NCBI GenBank assembly: GCA_949316495.1
Contig: OX439000.1
Span: 67,133,070-67,197,069 of the forward strand
Length of the DNA stretch: 64,000 nt
From: Amphiduros pacificus
Lineage: Eukaryota; Annelida; Polychaeta; Phyllodocida; Hesionidae
Reading direction: 5' to 3'
Part shown: positions 38,088 to 52,667 of the stretch, one piece after another
How the letters are laid out: every line of letters begins with the position of its first letter
Numbering within the stretch: position 1 is the first letter of the stretch
Translations under genes and position numbers: made by a program
Notes under the pieces: generated by a model
Seen by the model: only the letters and a program-made list of their open reading frames with translations
The model's database searches: none
Told to the model about the DNA's origin: nothing

Positions 38088-41000
38088 TATCACTTCACCT
38101 CCTTGTGCTCGTATTACGTATTCATGCCTATTTACATTCTCACTGATCAGCTGTATCCATTCCAACAAGACTTTGGTGGCACACAATGGATGACACTGAT
38201 GTAGATTGGGGTGACAATGTGGGAATGGTGGCCAGATGAACCCTGGGAGCAATAAGCACGACTGGGGATTGATGCTCTCGCAGCAATGAATATACAAATC
38301 AGGAGGCCGCAGGGGTGTTATCTATATGCATTGTTGTGGCCTCAGTGCGGCCACTCAACCCTTGCCCAAGCACCATCCCTCACACTAAAATAGCAATGTC
38401 ATATTCATACGCAACTTCCTGTTCCCCCTCTCTCCAAAACAAATGGCTTGTGTTATGGCAGCCGATCCCTGACCCATTCATCCACTAGTCTCATCTAAAC
38501 ATTGTCCCCGAGGTAAATTATCACACCACTACAGCACCATCATTACTCAGCCACAACCAATACACACATCGCCTCCACATAAACATTACATCTGCATTGC
38601 TACAATTACACCCATCACACACAATGATCTGTGTAAATAACATTTATAATAAATTGAAACTGATGTTAAAAGTCAGATATTGATTCATGTGTTGTGGATA
38701 GTTATAATTCAATACCAGACTGACCTGAGTGTGAAGGTGGGAAGTGGTCTGGTCGGTGGCTGGCTTTACATCCCAGCTTTGTAGTGATGCTGATAACACA
38801 ATGTTAATGGACTGTACAGTGTGATTTTATCAATCATTATTAGGGCACCATCACACACAACTCGCCTGCCTACTATCCTAAATACAATCGTATTGGACAA
38901 TTATTTGGTGTGACAAGCTGCAATATAGCGTGTCAATCAATACATATTTGCCTGCGTACAACCAGGAGCTGATGGCAATATCACATTTACAGCTGCTCTG
39001 CACAGCCGAAGCCCTCACAAACCTTATACCATAGGCATGTCTATTATACAGCCGGTCCTTCAGGTGTCATTCACAGATATTATTCAACACAGCTGTAGCT
39101 CACATATCTACAAACATACCACCTACAATATTCTTTGATGACAAGTGTTTTGGATCAAATGTGGACTAACTCAATCACTTTAATCTGTATCCTAGGTGTG
39201 GAGTAATGGAGGCTAGTATTGAATATAGGAACCTTTGTGAAGAAATCTGGCAGAAGAATGTGAAAAAACACTGAGCCAGAATCATATGAGCTAGCTACTT
39301 TAATCAATTTATTTTTCATTACGCAAAAAGCATGAAGATCTTATTTCCTTCATCATCAGGTGGCTGCTGTCTTTCCCAGAGGAGAACATATTAAGCAGAG
39401 AACATATTTAGTGTTATTTCCAAGTGAAGATTAAACACTTCTATATACTCACATAATGAAGAAAGAAGATTCCTTAGTAAGAGTGTGATTCTGGGGGCCT
39501 CAGGTGTGTATATACGGTTATATGAGGCACATCTGGGAAGCTTGCCGCACACCCTTGCTGCCCTCCACCACTCACCATTAATCTTATTCCACGCTTAATG
39601 AAAATAGATGACCCTTCTAGGTGACCAGTGGGATATACACCAGGCCATAACCAAGCCTTAATAACAGATAATGCTTTTTATGATGACCCTGTTGATCTAA
39701 CAGAGACTGTTCTATGTGAAGAAAAGTTAATCAAGCACCAGTATAATCTCAAATCTGGTTTATAGATTTCTCTCTTTCTTTGAAATGCTCCATGGCCATA
39801 ATAATTATGATCAATAGATAAATATATCTCTCTGAAAGGAACAAAATCCTTATAAAAACCTATTCCGCATAGGTGTACCACAAGGGTATTAATTTCATCC
39901 ACTGCCTAGCACTGAAGACACCCATCACTTTATCATTTCACTCTAGAAAGCTTTACTTGTTACAATTTTATTGACTAATATTGCGGAGGAAGTTGAGAGT
40001 ATGACATTTTGCAAATGTGCTCGTCACATGGCGTGACAGGTCTGGACCCGGGTCTAATACAAGGTGCTCATCTCATCCAACTTTCTCCTCACTCTCCCAG
40101 GCTTCTAATACCACATGACACAGGGTGCATCACACTTTTTTTCCCCTGTCACCTTCGTCAGTGGTCAAAGAGAGTCAATCCAGCCTGGGTGCCTTTATAG
40201 GAGGCTATATTGAGGAAATTAGTCTGCACTTTCCCCATGGGAGACTTGCACTGGTGTCAGTCTTGCAGTGAGAAAAGGCCAGCTTTAATGCTGACCTGCC
40301 GGGTGTGAAGATGCGCAGAAATAGACATGCACTCCCAGAACTTTGTCAAGCCAGATCAATGAACACAAGTTTCCTTTTTGAGCTCGCAGACACTTGGGTG
40401 AGCTCCTGCACTCCACGAGAAGCCATGTCCACAGCCTAATCCCAGCCAGCTTCAACATACTTTTCAACTTGCCCAATATTATTTCCAAATACTGATCAAA
40501 TCGGCCTACTTTATGTAACACTAATCCATAACCATTACAATCAGAGCTTTGGAGGCAACACTTCCTGCAGCCGTGTCGGTGCTGGAGCATCGTAAACAAC
40601 GTGTAAATGGAAGGGGCCACACACTCCCTACATGTCAATGTCATCTAATGAGAGCCATGCAAGCCTAAAAAAGTACCATTTACAACACATCTTCACGATG
40701 CAACTGCTACGGCATAATACTCCTGCGGGAACAAACAGCTGTAGTTTGCCTGGCCATGTCTTGAGACCAGATAAAGGCTGTATGATTTGATTGCAGCTAT
40801 TCATAACACCATGTAAGTGGATCTCGGGGTCTACTTCATAAGTGGCCTATCACTTCTCTCTCCTGCCTACATTGCCCCCACAAGGACGTGGAGCACCTAT
40901 ATATCATATACTATAAAGTATCTCACCAAAAACAGACCTGCAAGCAAGAAGCAGCAGCCCACGTTGAAGACTTCACTGAGCTGGTCCATAATGGGGTCTC

Positions 41001-44000
41001 CATTTACTTTCCCAAGTATCATGCAACATCGGATAAAATAAGCAAGACCTTTCATGACAGAATCCCTGCTAATCTAGGTAAGTACGTAGACATGTCCATG
41101 TATCACCTGAGGCCCCAAGCTCCGTATACTGGTAAAATCAGCTATCCTGCCCTGAGTGATTTACAGGAAACCTGTCACTGCATCAGCCCACACTAGGTCT
41201 GCATACCACATTGCCCATCAGAAGACACTCATGTCAAAGGCAAACTTTATCAAGTCAAATGCATCATTATAGTTTTTTTGTGAAAGATACAGTTTTTTGA
41301 ATCAATAAGAATGGAAATCCTAGTTTTTTGCACACAGTTTCATCATCAAATGCAGAATTACCTCTTTGTGGTAATTGTAACAAGGGAAGTAAAAAATACA
41401 CATAAAAATAATTATGTACAGATGAAGGAGAAAAGAGAAATGAAGCTGTTTGATTGCACTATTTGAGATTAAAATGGTGAATTACCCCAACTCACCAATT
41501 TACAAACAAAACATACCTAAACACAGAATGTTTTAATCCAAACTGCACTTTATGCAAACGATTGCAATCAAAACTAAAAATTATATTCATTGTGAAATTA
41601 AGTATGGCAGGAGTTCTTAATAACAATAAACAAAAAATGATAAAAAGGTTCTTTGAACTGCTCAAGCATTACTTCTGGCTGTATTTCACAAACTCTGTGT
41701 CATTTCCTTTTTTAAGTCACCTTGGATCAGCAAAGAAAATATCTTTTAAGGCATTCGAGTTGGTCCCTCAAGACATGTTGCAGAAAATATTTTTATCATT
41801 CTCCAACTCTGAACCGTTTTTTTCATAGCACCTACTTGTACTAAAGTGACTGTCTTTTGCCTCTGATGAAGTTGAAACAATATAAGGCTTTCCTGATTGA
41901 CATTTAAAACAGAGCGTGTTCCAGTTTCAAGTGGCTTGATCTAGCTTTCTTTGAGCAGCCCCTTGTTCTGCCAAGGAGCTGCACCTGATTATTGACATGG
42001 AACTGGCTGTACATGGAGTTTGGGGGCAATCATGGCCATTTAGCCGTGCCCCTCTCCTGGATGCGGCAAGTGCTGATCAATGCCGCCACAAATCTGCGTC
42101 TACCAACAATGCTCCTGCTTGCTTAATCACCGTCATTGATGTAGCCGGCCCCTCTTCACTGACTTGCCTCCCCTCCCCTCTAACTTGTGGGACAAGAGCA
42201 TAAGCATGTGGTATCCATTGATTACAGAGACGTGGTGCAAGACAAGAGGATAGATGATTGCCTAATTGATCGCAACTCTCTGCTTCCCACTTGGCAGCTC
42301 CTTCAGTGAACAGTTGGACTGCATCTCCCAGCTGTGACACACCCCGAACCTCTCTGTCTCGGCCATTGTGAGACTCTCCACTCTTAAAACACTACACTGC
42401 CATTCCATCCCCCAGCTTATATCCCTCCATCCTATCGATCACGTTGTCCAGCCTTCTACGGCTGACTTGGACTTGTCACAATCCCCCACTGACCTCTTCC
42501 TTGCCCTAACATAACCACTCCTCCAGCATTTTGTTACTTCAACCACACCAACTTAATCTATATTACTGATAAGTCACTGCCTTAAGAGGACTTCACAATC
42601 ACTCTTTCTCTTCACAAGAAGTCCCCAGTTATTTTTCGCTCCATCAAAGCCAGAAATACAGTCAGAACACCCCCACACAGCAGCGGCCTTCAAGGGACAG
42701 ACTCGGATGGGGCACCTGCCTAGATCTATAGAGAGACAGAAGCCTCGTGCCTCATGTACCCCAAGAGAAAGCTGTGGTCTACATGACCCTAATGCTGATG
42801 TGAAATCTGGCTCCTGACATGACTTATTTGTGACCCTGTCATGTGCTGCAAAAGGCAAAAGCCTCATTGAGTTGATGAATAAAACTTGCCAACTTGATAC
42901 GATCAGCATTACTTACTCTTTGCAAAAGTTCTCGTGCCGTCGTCTGGCTTGTAATTTATCACAAAAGAAAAATAAATATCAATCTCATCTGAATCACATA
43001 GATACAGATCTTGAACACATGTCTGGCTATGATCTGCAAAAGAGCCAGTTGCAAAAAAATATATTTTGATATATCAGAGTCAATATATCAGATCTGTTGA
43101 TGGCATGTCATGCATACCCCAAATGTCTAAAGATGGCACAAACCTCAGGCATGAGCAAAATCACAGCCTGTTTTCATCTCCACTGTGAGTGGCCTTGTAA
43201 AATATTCAGCGTGTCTATATCAAGGAGGCTTCCAAGCTGCCCATCGAGCACAATGCCAATCACACTGCGGTGAGGGACTTGGTGACCAAGGTTTGTTCTC
43301 ATATGACACTTATCAACGGAGGCTCAGAGAGAATAGTAAGTAAGAGCTCACCTGAAATCCTGGCCAGCCTCCACAGTTGTGTGCTAGATGGTAGACTCCA
43401 TATGCTGTGTAATTGCTACCTAGACCTGCAGACACAGAGTGCAAACACCAACTGCTTAGCTCTGGCCACTGTCTTCGGCCTGCAGGCAAATGCTTCAGCT
43501 TTCTGAATGGATGGCAAATCGCAAAGTAAGTCTACGCTGTGAACATTTAGCGAAACTTGCAACACTAAGCTGTAGCTACAGGCTGTACTCTGATCGACTG
43601 CACTTATGATCGGGTTGTGAAATGAGCTGCTTAATGGTAAAATCCAAGGTGAGTGAGTGAGCACAGTGCCATGTGCGGGAAAGACAGACGCTGCATCAAT
43701 GTGAGGCAATGACTGTGTCTGTGGGTGCCAACATGCACACTGAATGCAAGTGCTGCCAGATGCCAAACTGCATCAATGAGGGAAGGAGGCTGTATAAATC
43801 AGCTGGCCATTAACGACAATGATCTGGCTTAAGGCATGCAGCCATCTCCCGCCAGTGACACCCATCACATGCCACACTCAGCAAAGTTGTTACCATTCAG
43901 CACGCACTCATCACACCACTGTCACATCAACCTACACGGATGCATACCATCCCTGGCCCTAGTACTTACCATACCACCACCTTAGGAAGCACTTCAATTC

Positions 44001-46794
44001 TGCCGATTGATGTCACTGCTCCCTTTTAAAAGCCCATCTGTGTAGCTTGTATTCTGCTGGTATATCCATCTTGTAGTATATTCCTGCTTGTCACTGCAAG
44101 CGTACAGCTACTGCATTCTGCTGCCTCAACATTGGCCTGTGTCTGCATAGTTCGGTCAGCGTATCTGCTGAGCTTTGTGCTCCCATAGCAAGCAAGACTT
44201 ACTGCGGATAGACAAATCATTCTAGCATTGTCCCCCCTGGCTAAACAGGCTGAATTATTTAACAGTATGACCCCAGTTGTTCCTTGTTGTGGTCATAGCA
44301 CCCTATTGCTGAGCTTGTCAGAATAGAGCAGGCAGACTCTTGGAGCGTAAATTATTTTTGCGGTGGCCACGCTATTGTCTTATCGGCATAGGCAAATTGC
44401 AGGCAGGTTGGAGGCGGTCCCAAGGCAGGGTAGCCACATGCCCCTAGTCCCTGACCCCTCTTTCTGCTGCAGGAATCCAATCTCAACCATGACAATTGCT
44501 CTCAATCTGCCATCCCGTGTAGCAGCCATCCAGCCCTTGACCCTTCCATTACACTGACCCTTACACCATTTGAACCACCTCTCAGATAGGCCTTTTATGA
44601 GGCACAGGCCTTGTCACAATACTTTCCTGATCAGACCATGAAAACGACCCTTATGAAATATCACATAAAACTATTTCTTTCCATTTTGCAGTTTATCCTT
44701 TATCCCTATAAAGTTGTCTTTCTATTGATATGGGAAAGAGATGTAATGCTTTCCTATGGCAATCTACATGGCAATATCAATCTGCGCATCTCAACTCCAC
44801 TGCAACAATCCAAATGCTATTGAGATTCTGATGATGGGTGAATAAAAACAGAACTGAATTCTTGCAGGTGAAACATGCCATTCGGCCATTATTAGCTTCT
44901 AATGGCAGTAGAACTTTTTCGGGGAGCATTCCCCGACATTTTATGCTGGTTTTTATCAGGCAAAAAATGTGCAAGCTGGTCATCAAACTGGCACCGGGAG
45001 ACAAGGCACCATAAAATTGAGTTCCCTACTGTTGTGTCTCAGAGGGTTTTGCCTCATCAATTGTGATGCTGTATTCAAACAATGAAATTAAATAGTAGCT
45101 TAGATGGTGTGGCTGGCTCATATTGTGCCTTGTTCTTCACCCATGGCTAATACTGCCCACAGAAACACTAACCATACAGCTCACATTCTTCTTGCTCTAT
45201 TGTAGCTGCTTTTAAAGGGTAAACATTTGTATTGTGCCATGACAATTCTTCTGCGTTTTACAAACTGTCTCTTTTAGTTGTTTTTTTATCAGTCTTGCAA
45301 TGATTTATATTTTGAAGAGCAATCGGTATTCTTATCCCGTAAAAGCTTTGGTATAAAATTGATACTGTCTAAAGTTCCTTCCATAAATACAATCAATTTC
45401 TTGGTGTGCGTAAAATATCCATCTCTTACAGCCATGTATTTTGTTGCCCACTCACCCATTTGCCACATTTCTGCCTGTGAACATCAGGTAATATTTTAGC
45501 CTGCAGTAAAGTATTGGTGAGGTAGATGGGGATATTATGAGACTGTCAGACCATGTGTTATGGGCAATGTGTCCACCTGTATGTAAGAAGACCGGCAAAT
45601 CACAGCTTAACGTGTTACTACTATTGTGGGGTATCTTCTAGCTTGTGCCCACGTCTGGACCATCTCCTGAACTCTAATATTTAATCAAATAATACTGAGC
45701 ATACTAAGTAGATAAGTTATCAGCGGTCAAGCCCTGACATTAGAAGATGCATCTTTGGTGTGACCTTGGCGCAATATGGCAGGATGTGATGAAGCAGTGC
45801 ATTTGCTGTGTTAGATATGGGGGAGTTTGGGTGGAAGGCATGCTCCCGCGTTGAGATATGGCCTAAATGAAGAGTCCTGATAGCCCATTGAGGCACCCGT
45901 CTGGCCTGTAATTGATACACAAAATGCCAGATAAATCATTGATTCACCCACATTAAATGACCACAATTCAATTGACAAATTTTATGGCTGCAGCTTTTCT
46001 CGTTTTACATTGCATCAATGATTTATAAATACTATTTCTGCCTTTTTATCACAAAACGGCGAGGTGTCAAGCAAGGTCAACCTTGGTTATTCTGCATAAA
46101 AAATTGGGGTCTTTACCAAAATAACAACTTTTAGACTGGATGGATTTACTTCTGGAATTTCTGGACATAAAATTTCAATCTATCATGTGTTTGTCAAATG
46201 TAACATCTCGATTGGTATTCAACCACATGGCCTTTTATGGGAAAAAACTCATTGTCTCATGATTGACTGGCCTCATGTTATTATTTGCAAATCCCAGTGT
46301 ATTGTAGGATAGGCCAGACAATCTGAGCTGTTGTAATTATACAGGCAATCCTGTGATAATGGCAACCTCTGTCCACCTCCTGCCGATCCACTGTCTCCTG
46401 GCTGCCGGATCATGCTACAGGCACATGCCTTTTGTAACGGGTCTTCATTTCATCATAATGGCACTATAACTTCACCCACAAATAGTGAAGATTACACCAT
46501 TATTATTCCATCACCTTGCCTTCCGTTTCTCAATCATCATTCTAAACCACCAATTACCAGGCAAAATTTCATCCTAACTTAATGAAAATTTGGATTGAAC
46601 AACATGCTTATTTTCCATAAGACACTTCCCAAGGGCCACCCATAAGGCAAAGCTTTCTCTCTCTCACCATAAAAATCGCATCCCTTAATCAAATGCTGCT
46701 CATTTCCATACTTCAGTCCGGCTTTTATGTTCGTGCACATGCTGTTTCATAAAGCCAAAAGTGTAGTGACAACTCATGATTGATTTCAACCTCA

Positions 46795-46872
46795 GGTGTG
46801 ATAGAAACAAAGGAGGATCAGGATAATGCAAATGGCAGAGCTATACTCAAATCATGACCAGCTGGTCAATTA
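46795..46872 (+). promoter_or_regulatory. Compact cluster of T-box, SOX, POU, E-box and homeodomain-like sites
   Basis: Within 78 bp I see AGGTGTGA (T-box half-site, about 46795-46802), AACAAAGG (SOX, about 46806-46813), ATAATGCAAAT (POU octamer, 46823-46833), a 12-bp perfect palindrome gaccagctggtc holding a CAGCTG E-box (46856-46867), and CAATTAG (homeodomain core, from 46867). Single sites are common by chance; the density is the point. Confidence 0.3.
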
Positions 46873-49800
46873 GAAAAGCAGGCAATATGAGGAGTGGAGT
46901 TGAGGAGAAGGGCCTTGGCTGTGCGTGGCCTGAGGGCCTTCACCCCCCAGGACGTTCCATAACAGGCTTACATCCTTAATTGGTGTTTAAACATATTTGA
47001 TGAGAAAATGATGGATCGTACCATCTGATCTCACATTTTTCTGCAGCACAATCCTACTCATCATTGGCCAATCTGGTTATTTAAATTTCAATCTCCTCTT
47101 CCATACACTCTTGTAAACTGCTTCTCAGTACAAGGCAGACAGATCTGACAAAATCATGAATCATCTGCATAGATATTAATTCATATTCATCGTTCACTTT
47201 CAATAGTAATATTTCAAAAAAATCTCTTTTTTCTATTTTTCATCAAAACAAAACTAGATATAATATGATTAGCCTTTAAATTCAATTTGTCACATAATAT
47301 CCCATGTGATATTTAATTTGAGATTAATGAATCCCAGTTAGTTTCTTTTACAAGATACATACATTAAAAATAACATCTTTTTAAATTAAAAGCACCACAT
47401 CTTTTGTTCATCTTTGAGATATATAGGCAATCTATCATACATTGCTTTCCATATGGCAGGTAAACCAGAGTCTCAATGAGTCTTCATCACATTTCCTTAT
47501 GGTATGTAATGATGGATCAATTCACACTGAACCATAATTCTTGGATAAATGGAAAAAAATCACATAAAAGCAATTAGGACATGCTATAAAACAGAATTAT
47601 TCATCGATACAATACCTTAACTTATGAGAAAAAAAAACTGTTCTTTACAGATTATTGGAAACCTAAAGTTTATACGCCAACTACTACTGCAATACTTTGT
47701 ATGTAACTGACATGTGATATTATGCCATTGTCAAGATATATGTCATATATTTGCGTATCCAACATTATCTTATATAATTCAAAGCATCAGCTCAATATCA
47801 AATTTCTGATGATCAGCTAGGACAACACATATATTTGGTGACATCCAAATGTCAATGAGAATCCCACATCAAGATGAAATTTGTCCAAATTCTACCACCT
47901 AAAAGAGTCAAGAAACAACCAAACATGACCTAATACATTCATGTAATAATTCTTTATGATTCTTCTCTCTCATGTTTATGCATGATCAAACAGAGTTTTG
48001 TCTAAACTGATAATGTCTGCTTTTCCTGCTTAACCGGTGACACTTGGCGTTGACATCCAATTACACCAAGCCAAATAGAGCACGTACAGATATGGAGACA
48101 TGAGCGATCAGGAGCCACCTCTCCATTTATCCCTGCTTGGATATCATTCTCCATCTCATTACAGGAATACAAGGGTCAATTTCCTCTCTGAAAGGCCAAT
48201 ATTGGACCAAACGACTCATCTGACCGGGGACATCTGGTGACATACGCATCCGTCAACTCTGACACCTGATTCGTCAAGGATCACATGAGGAATAAATCAT
48301 TATCATAGTTATATCATGATTTAACAATCAGTGATCTGCATAACTTTTGTGTTACAACTTAGTATAAATATGAATATTCAAGATAATATTGATTTAATTA
48401 ATATTATTATTTTTTTTTAAACATTAAATGAAATCATTGAATTTCATTCACAATGAAGTTGTTGAAATAATTTAGTCAAAGATATCAGAACGTTAGACAG
48501 CTGACAATAATTAGTAATATGATAGTCCAATGTTACCAACATTATATTACAATTCCTACTGAAAGAAATTACTTTTCTGTTGAATTCTTCTAGTGGTTAA
48601 TGAACCTGATATTTCCTTTTTATAATAACAATCAAGTGATCAGGTTTGCAAAACAATTTAGTTTTGTTATCTCCTGGTCCAATAATATGAAAGCATTTGG
48701 TGCAACATTAGGCCAGAGGGTTTTATACGAATCAAAATGAACCCAATTACAGAGCCTACATTGATTCAAAACAAAGTGGAATGTTTATTTTAATTCCAGG
48801 CCTGTCAGCTGGTATTATTCACGAGTGAGCATCAATATGTTACCCCACTGCAAGACCACGCCTATCTGTGGCCAATCAGCTGACCAGATGGCACACAATT
48901 CCAAAAGAAGTCTGCCAATGACCCAATTGGGAGGGTTGTATTGCTCTCTAGAGAAAATACAATGGTCGCCATGTAGCTACGATGGTTGCTACAGAACAAA
49001 CAATGGTCTCATGCATGGTGACCTCTTGTCGCCTTGGTTATGATCACCATTGTTCGGTCCGCTTGGATTAGTAAGGGCCAGATTCAAGCATGGGACAGGA
49101 TGGCATTACACAAGGACACTCACACCACTTTACTGCCTTTGTTTTAATCCTTTTAATCAGAAATAAATCAGGCATTTCCACTTTTCAATTTCACTCTCTA
49201 AAACAATGCAATAATCCATCTCTTTATGGCCCCCTGTCTTTAAATGCGTACTTCGGCAACTAGGATGATCAATTTATGTTCACACAAGAGACTGTAAAAG
49301 TGCTTTTTTGAAAACAAGACTACTCATCCCACTAACACACGACAGTATTATTGCAGACACAACAGTCCCGCATAGACGCTACGTTAGATCTGGGATTCCA
49401 CTCCACTGGTCGTTCCATTAATCTGTTAGTTTAACCACTCCTAGTGGTCGAATGAATGTCCAGAAGGAATTGTTTATGATTCCGGACCAATATAAGAAGC
49501 AATCAAAACATGGAGCATTTGTAGCACCCCATACCTTGTGTTTGTGGCATCTTGGGGAGCTCCCAAGCCACTTGTGATCGGGGATGTATGCCACTATAAA
49601 CTCTCATGTCACAAAGCAAACAGCTCCAAGGGGAACCTCTCTTCCTACGCAAGAAATGTTGTGTCAAACAATTTTCTCCCCTTCTTGTGTCTGTGTGTTT
49701 TGGACACTAAGCACTGGTCATTCTTTTTAAAAGAACAAGACGCATTCCACTCAACCGCTGTTGGCTGCGTCTTTGTTGCTATGATACACTGGCATTCCGG

Positions 49801-50589
49801 TCATGGCATCTATAAATTCTCACAGCAGTGTGAGTTCAGGGAGGCCGTAATAAGACCTTGTAGATTTGAGATCCTTGGGGGGGAGGTGGCTCAACACTGA
49901 AGGCCACAATTGGCAGGCTCTTTGGCACATGGACAATATATACTGTGACTTTTTACATCAGATGTATGCATAGAGTCTGGATATAGACTTACATCAACAT
50001 ATTCCATCCACCACACTTATTTGTATCACATTTAGACTTTATTCCTAAGCTCCATGGAAATGTTCCAGATGTCAGTAAAGCCATTTCTGGCTTTAAGTGT
50101 TCTGGTCACATGGGAAATAACATATATGTAGTCTGTGAGATACATTTGTCTGAATTTCTGTCAATTGTATCTAAATGATTTCAATTATTTTAAACAATCC
50201 TATTATTTAAGAAAAAAACACATTTTGGTCTATTTCATTCTAGATAATAACAAATAACTGTATAAATCATATGTATGCTCTATGTCAATTCTAATGCCCT
50301 GTGATCAATGCCAAATTGAGTTGCTCCATGTCTAGACTGACAGGAACAAATCTCTGGTCCCATTATGTACATTAATGATGATACTCACATTGTAATCCAA
50401 ACAATATAAAGGATATAACGAGTGCATAATGGCTGGACAAATCTTCCATCATTGGGACAGGGTGCTCTATGACAAAAAATAATCAGACATAATCTACCAA
50501 TGTTATGACTACTTCTGCCACGAGGCCTCATGTGACAGAAGGAGCTATTCTCTGTCCATTTGCAGATGAATACAGATGGAGTGACCTGA

Positions 50590-50603
50590 GATCCCCCTGG
50601 TGG
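50590..50603 (-). promoter_or_regulatory. CTCF-like motif
   Basis: The minus strand reads gCCACCAGGGGGATC. The first 11 core positions are ideal and positions 12-13 deviate. Confidence 0.35.
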
Positions 50604-52464
50604 CGGTCCCTGATGGCTGCCTACTGCGATGACAGATGAGTTATCCTCGGTATGATGGACGACAAATGTCATCTTTCTCTTCTCTTACACAAACTTTCAT
50701 CTGCCTCAGGTTTGCTGCTCACAAAATGGGCTAATCAAACAGTAAAATATTTATATTCCCCAAAAATTATACATTTGATTATCACTTAATCTTGCTTTAC
50801 CACTGGTTGCTTTCAAATAAATAAATTCTTTTTGGAACCCTCTCTTATACTGTGTGTACAATACATTGTAAATAACTCAGAGATCCTGAGGGCAAGGCTT
50901 CATCTGGGAAATATAAAGGCTGCCTGTGGCCTGAAATAGGGATGCAATAACTGCTTCCATACATCATAATACTAAGGGCAATCTGTTGACTCATCAACAT
51001 TTCTTGGAACAACCACCTCCTCTCTTAAGTTTGTTATTATCATACATATCACTCACAAATTTAAAATTGTGTACACCTATGAGAAGCCATAGAAGAAGAA
51101 TTAAAACAAGTTATCTATTTAATATTCTTGAGTACTGAATACATTTACTCAAATAAAACAGATATCTGAACATATAGCAAACTCATGTCTTTGCCATGAA
51201 TGTTCTGATGATAAACATTTGATGGTCTTCTTTGAAGACCCAAAAGCAATATACATAAGAAAACAGAGGATTGTTCACACCTTTGGCCAGATTCAGACCG
51301 ATAAATTGTGTAAATGTAACAAGGAGGGAATCCCCAATGTCCATTCCATTTCTGCTCACTACATGCCTTGGACACCTTTGCTTCACTCCAGGCTTGTGTC
51401 TGCATTACCCAGAATGGCCTTGCTGGCTGACTCCTTGTCTCGGCTAAACTAACAAGTGTGCAGTGATTTAGTGCAGTGGAGGGTTGAGACTTGTAGAGGG
51501 AGTGAGCATGGGGACGGTGATACGTGTTGCCCTGTGTTGCCAGCCTGACAGGTATCTCAACATAGAGCATCTGCCAGCCATCTCCTCTGTGCACCCCTGG
51601 GACCAAGCATGGCCTCAAATCTGCTGGCCAATTAACAGCTTTATGTGTCTACCCCAGAGCCAGTGATACGGTGCTCCCACTGCTGCCTGCCTCCGCCCCT
51701 ATCTTGACCATCCAGCCTGCCCATGTCACCTCCTGCTGATTCTCACTCTTGTCTCAACCTCCAAATTGCAATGACTCGCATCTAAACAGGACAGCGCCAT
51801 TGGACTGCGGCTAAGAACATTTTAGACCATGCTTTAAGTACTTGACAAATTTCAATCAAGCAAAACATGGCCTCAAAACTTTTTCAACTCAAGAACTGTG
51901 CTTATCTTGGAGATGCAAAATGCCCAATGAAGTCAATGGCATCAAAGTTAAATGTGCCAAAGACATGTCCCTCCTAAGTAGGTACTCTTCAGAGGAATCC
52001 CAAGCCACATAAAGCAGTCTGAATGGTGCACAATGAGCTGTGTTGGGATGGCTGGGTCTGTTTGTCTTCATGTACACGCACCCAGGCAGACTTGGGGCCT
52101 GGGTGATAATGGCACCAGGCTAGCCTTCCATCACACACCACTGGCCTGTGCCAGTCCACATTGTGGCATCCATAGATTATCCCACAATCCCATTCTTCTC
52201 AGCTGCTTGGCAAATGCACCAGCAGTTTAATTGGGAATCTCTGATATCACACTTGGAAATCCACAGCTGGAAAACCTGAGTGTTGAGGTTGTCATGTTCA
52301 AAAAAATATCTCCTGTTAATATTGAAAGAGAAGCAACCAAGTGTAAATGGCCTCGAAAGAACGTGCCTTCCTACATGGCATTCTCTACCAGTCTACCTGT
52401 TATTTTCATTTGTCCAATACACAAATAGGGAATGGGTATTCACCTTGCCTCATTTCTGAATGCA

Positions 52465-52632
52465 TCTGTTGAGAATAATTTTCTCATAGGATTCTGTTGA
52501 GAATAATTTTCTCATAGGATTCTGTTGAGAATAATTTTCTCATAGGATTCTGTTGAGAATAATTTTTTCATAGGATTCTGTTGAGAATAATTTTCTCATA
52601 GGATTCTGTTGAGAATAATTTTCTCCGAGGAT
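52465..52632 (+). repeat. 28-bp tandem repeat, six units
   Basis: Units starting tctgttgagaataatttt begin at 52465, 52493, 52521, 52549, 52577 and 52605. The first five are almost identical (one C/T difference in unit 4) and the sixth diverges at its end. The near identity implies recent expansion or homogenisation. Confidence 0.93.
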
Positions 52633-52667
52633 TGAGCCATAATTTTCTTCGAGGATTGAGCCATAAA
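52627..52667 (+). repeat. 24-bp tandem duplication abutting the 28-bp array
   Basis: gaggattgagccataa recurs at 52627 and 52651. The unit shares attttct-like sequence with the neighbouring 28-bp repeat and probably derives from it. Confidence 0.8.

Larger units (their letters stand above)
38088..52464. other. Non-coding DNA, 14.4 kb
   Basis: No supported exon, RNA gene or intact mobile element. Holds a cluster of developmental factor-like sites (46795-46870), a CTCF-like motif (50590) and a small hairpin (44919-44936). The longest open frame, 51145-51618 on the minus strand, has no recognisable motif and overlaps open frames on the other strand. Confidence 0.55.

Noticed and set aside
37917-38204. 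Cys/Val-rich open frames through the 14-bp repeat
   Set aside because: They arise from the minisatellite, in two frames at once, and have no recognisable domain.
51145-51618. 157-codon minus-strand open frame
   Set aside because: No recognisable motif, mixed low-complexity composition, and overlapping open frames on both strands. Long chance frames are expected in 64 kb.
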